A stretch of 8,594 nucleotides of DNA, taken from NCBI GenBank assembly GCA_001797745.1, contig MGQF01000029.1:10587-19180 (forward strand), written 5' to 3'. Made by a program: the position numbers and the translations under genes. How positions within the stretch are numbered: the stretch's first letter is position 1; every line of letters starts with the position of its first letter. Of the stretch, positions 6,458-8,594 are shown one piece after another. Below the pieces are notes generated by a model. That model did not search any database and was not told the origin of the DNA. It was given only the letters and a program-made list of their open reading frames with translations. Source of the DNA: Deltaproteobacteria bacterium RBG_13_52_11 (lineage in GTDB: Bacteria > Desulfobacterota > B13-G15 > RBG-16-54-18).

Positions 6458-6952
6458 ATGGAAGGATTCTGGAGGTCTTTTGATAAGCTTCTAGACGGGA
6501 TGGTCGTCCTGGCCGGGGTACTACTGGTCTTTATAACGGCCGGTATGTGCTACACCATCTTCATGCGATATTTTTTTACCCAGACGACTATATGGATCAT
6601 CCCTGCATGCGAATATGCCCTGTTGTGGATTGTTTTCCTCTCAACAACCTGGCTCTTGAGAGAGGGGGGGCACATCACTACCGATATCATATACATTCAT
6701 CTCAATGAGAAGGCCAAGCACTATCTCAATTTTACTATGTCTGTCATCGGCGGGCTTGCCTGTGCCGTTATGGTCGTTTTTGGAACTATCTATATGTGTA
6801 ACTGTATTGCACACAGCGTAACGGACGTACGGTCAATTACTATTCCGAAATGGACCGTTTTCTGCATCATCCCCCTAGGCTTCACCCTCCTCACCATCCA
6901 GTTCTTCAGGATGGCGCGGAGCAGGTTTGTCGATATTAAAGAAGGAAGATAA
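6458..6952 (+). CDS. dctQ: TRAP transporter small membrane subunit (DctQ family)
   Basis: This 164-residue integral membrane protein is the small permease subunit of a tripartite ATP-independent periplasmic (TRAP) transporter, which imports organic acids or related solutes using an ion gradient. Four hydrophobic helices are visible at about 14-36, 45-66, 88-111 and 131-150. The family signature is seen from EYALLWIVFLSTTWLLREGG (52-71) followed by HITTDI, where the conserved acidic residue and the Arg-Gly-His stretch end helix 2. The length is normal for the family (about 160-190). The gene is followed after three bases by the large permease gene, so they are co-transcribed. It is fairly cysteine-rich for a DctQ, with seven cysteines. 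The substrate cannot be deduced without the binding protein, which is not in the window. Confidence 0.9.
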   Translation: MEGFWRSFDKLLDGMVVLAGVLLVFITAGMCYTIFMRYFFTQTTIWIIPACEYALLWIVFLSTTWLLREGGHITTDIIYIHLNEKAKHYLNFTMSVIGGLACAVMVVFGTIYMCNCIAHSVTDVRSITIPKWTVFCIIPLGFTLLTIQFFRMARSRFVDIKEGR

Positions 6953-6955
6953 TCC

Positions 6956-8278
6956 ATGGAATGGTGGCAGATTATTTTGTTGCTTTTTGGGGGCATGGTC
7001 TTCCTGCTCCTCACCAACATACCCATCGCCTTTGCCTTTCTCATTGTCAATATGGTTGCGGCCTATTTCTTCCTGGGGGGGATACCAGGCCTTATCTCGA
7101 CAGTAACAGGAGTTTTTACCTCCATTACCACCTTCACCCTGCTCCCCGTACCCTTTTTCATCCTTATGGGTGCATTGATATTCCATTCAGGTCTTGGGCT
7201 CAATGCGGTGAATGTGCTTGACAAATGGCTTGGCAACCTTCGGGGGAGGCTCTCTCTCCTGGCCATTATTATGGGTGTTATCATCGGCGCCTTGAGCGGC
7301 TCTACCATCGCAACGTGCGCCCTCCTCGGCACCATCCTCCTTCCTGACATGCTGAAGAGAGGCTACAGCAAAAGCATGAGCCTCGGCCCGCTCATCGGGG
7401 TAGGTACCGTTGACGCGCTGATACCTCCCAACGCATTGACCGTGGTACTCGCAAGCCTTGCAAACATCGATGTAGGGGAACTCCTTATGGCCGGCATACC
7501 GGCGGGTCTGATCATGTCTTCCCTTTACTTCGTCTACGTCGTCGTATGGTGTCGCATCTTCCCTAAAGAAGCGCCCATGTATGTTGTGCCCAAAACACCT
7601 TTGAAAGAAAAGATAAAGGTCACCCTCCGAGACATGGTGCCCCTCGGCTTCATCATCTTTATGGTCATAGGCCTCATATTTCTGGGTGTAGCAACTCCTA
7701 CGGAAGCAGCGGCAACTGGGACGTTGGGGGCATTAATCTTGGCCCTTATTTACCGGCGTTTAAATTGGGACGTAATCAAGAAGTCGGTCGAAAATACCAT
7801 AAAAGTCACGGCGATGATATTCATGATTGTTATTGTCTCAAGCACGTACGGTGAAATATTGGCCTTTACCGGCGCTGCAGCAGGTATGACGAACTTTATT
7901 ACCGCCCTCAGCATTCATCCGATAATAATACTCTGCGGCATGCTGGTCGTCGTCCTTATTATGGGTTGCTTCATGGAGACCGTCGCCATTATGATGATCA
8001 CCATACCTATATACATACCTGTCGTCCATACCTTCGGGTTTAATCCTATCTGGTACGGCGTGCTGATGCTCATCGCCCTGGAGACAGGCTTGATTACCCC
8101 TCCCTTTGGCGTTACCCTCTTTGTGATGAAGGGTGTGGCTCCTCCTGACATAACGATGAAGGACATCTGGAGGGCAGTAACTCCCTTTGTAGTCATAGAC
8201 ATCCTGTGCATTGCCATTGTGATGGCAATACCAGGCATAGCAACTGTTGTACCAACTCTTATGCAAATGATGAACTAA
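6956..8278 (+). CDS. dctM: TRAP transporter large membrane subunit (DctM family)
   Basis: This 440-residue protein is the transport-catalysing large subunit of a TRAP system, with about 12 hydrophobic segments along its length. Family landmarks are present: GALSGSTIATCALLGTILLP (111-130) then the RGY motif (135-137), LIPPNAL (155-161) in the first re-entrant region, ATPTEAAATG (246-255), the GCFMETVAIMM segment (337-347), and the second-half signature ETGLITPPFGVTLFV (376-390). Most relatives have IPPS at the first site; here it is IPPN. The two TP/PP re-entrant motifs are pseudo-symmetry-related parts that bind the cation and substrate. The start ATG at 6956 lies three bases after the dctQ stop with a GGAAG sequence just upstream. 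The length is typical (about 425-440), so it appears intact. Together with DctQ it would form the inner-membrane complex. Confidence 0.95.
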   Translation: MEWWQIILLLFGGMVFLLLTNIPIAFAFLIVNMVAAYFFLGGIPGLISTVTGVFTSITTFTLLPVPFFILMGALIFHSGLGLNAVNVLDKWLGNLRGRLSLLAIIMGVIIGALSGSTIATCALLGTILLPDMLKRGYSKSMSLGPLIGVGTVDALIPPNALTVVLASLANIDVGELLMAGIPAGLIMSSLYFVYVVVWCRIFPKEAPMYVVPKTPLKEKIKVTLRDMVPLGFIIFMVIGLIFLGVATPTEAAATGTLGALILALIYRRLNWDVIKKSVENTIKVTAMIFMIVIVSSTYGEILAFTGAAAGMTNFITALSIHPIIILCGMLVVVLIMGCFMETVAIMMITIPIYIPVVHTFGFNPIWYGVLMLIALETGLITPPFGVTLFVMKGVAPPDITMKDIWRAVTPFVVIDILCIAIVMAIPGIATVVPTLMQMMN

Positions 8279-8594
8279 GGGTGAGGGACGATAACATAGC
8301 GTTATGCAATAAAAAATAAATAAAGGGAGTTGGCAGGAGGAGGGGATAGGGTCAAACCTCGACTTGTGATTGATCTGACGGATATACGCCTTCTGTGTTG
8401 AGCGAGCTTATCGTCATTTCCCTTGTAAAAAGCAGGAATTATCGTGCCATAAGCCCGTCGGTGACGTTCTTTAGCTCAGTAGGCATGGAGGACCAAGGTC
8501 CAATTGACCCTGACCTTCCATGTGACTAACATACAGCAAGCATTAAGGATGGGTGGTTGCCGCCACTCATCATGAGCGTGCAGTTGCGGGGAGA
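8279..8594. other. Non-coding stretch after dctM, no gene recognised
   Basis: I found no convincing coding frame on either strand in these 316 bases. Immediately after dctM there is a five-pair ATAAC/GTTAT hairpin (8291-8305) followed by an A-rich run, which lacks the T-tract of a terminator. A good ribosome-site-like AGGAGGAGG near 8335 has no start codon at a suitable distance. If a dctP binding-protein gene follows, it begins beyond the window. Confidence 0.6.
8484..8522. other. Imperfect hairpin downstream of dctM
   Basis: CATGG (8484-8488) can pair with CCATG (8518-8522), and AAGGTC (8495-8500) with GACCTT (8512-8517), enclosing an 11-base loop and leaving a six-base bulge on one side. 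No T-run follows on either strand, so it is not a standard intrinsic terminator. It may be a structured RNA element, a protein-binding site or chance. Confidence 0.35.

Noticed and set aside
8291..8312. Intrinsic terminator after dctM
   Set aside because: The stem is only five AT-rich pairs and is followed by an A-run, not a T-run, on the coding strand.
8468..8545. Possible tRNA gene suggested by TTAGCTCAGTAGGCA
   Set aside because: No matching acceptor stem, anticodon arm or TTCGA T-loop could be laid out; only a D-arm-like string is present.

Overview
The window holds the front part of a respiratory complex I (NADH-quinone oxidoreductase, nuo) operon on the minus strand, running leftward from about 6171 off the left edge. 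Facing away from it on the plus strand is a pair of TRAP transporter membrane genes (6458-8278). No rRNA, tRNA, CRISPR array, insertion sequence or transposase was seen. Gene content (fused nuoCD, no nuoE at its usual place, a GltD-type flavoprotein inside the nuo operon, an adjacent TRAP transporter) suggests an anaerobic or facultative Gram-negative bacterium, perhaps a Desulfobacterota/Deltaproteobacteria-like lineage. That placement is inference from gene content only.

Reading the nuo operon in its own direction: nuoA (6171-5812, three-helix membrane subunit), nuoB (5789-5274, cluster N2 subunit), a fused nuoCD (5261-3570, quinone-site subunit), a 652-residue hybrid (3569-1611) and nuoG (1609 to beyond position 1, cut by the window edge). 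Gaps are 22, 12, 0 and 1 bases, so this is one transcription unit with likely translational coupling at the last junctions. A candidate extended -10 promoter lies at 6211-6239.

The most notable gene is the hybrid. Its first ~150 residues match only the C-terminal [4Fe-4S] part of NuoF. The NADH/FMN domain is missing and is replaced by a complete GltD/NfnB-like FAD and NAD(P)H oxidoreductase. No NuoE lies between nuoCD and nuoG. The electron-input module therefore appears rebuilt: pyridine nucleotide (or another donor) would feed FAD in the GltD module, then the NuoF-like cluster, NuoG, NuoB and quinone. NuoG is also unusual. It has the full iron-sulfur set plus a formate-dehydrogenase-like molybdopterin domain that keeps a cysteine at the metal-ligand position, but it has Asp in place of one ferredoxin-type cysteine and lacks the catalytic His of formate dehydrogenases.

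The divergent intergenic region (6172-6457) is AT-rich and carries promoter-like elements for both directions and short direct repeats. The plus-strand dctQ and dctM genes encode the small and large membrane subunits of a TRAP transporter. No substrate-binding dctP is present in the window. The last 316 bases (8279-8594) contain no recognisable gene, only an imperfect hairpin.
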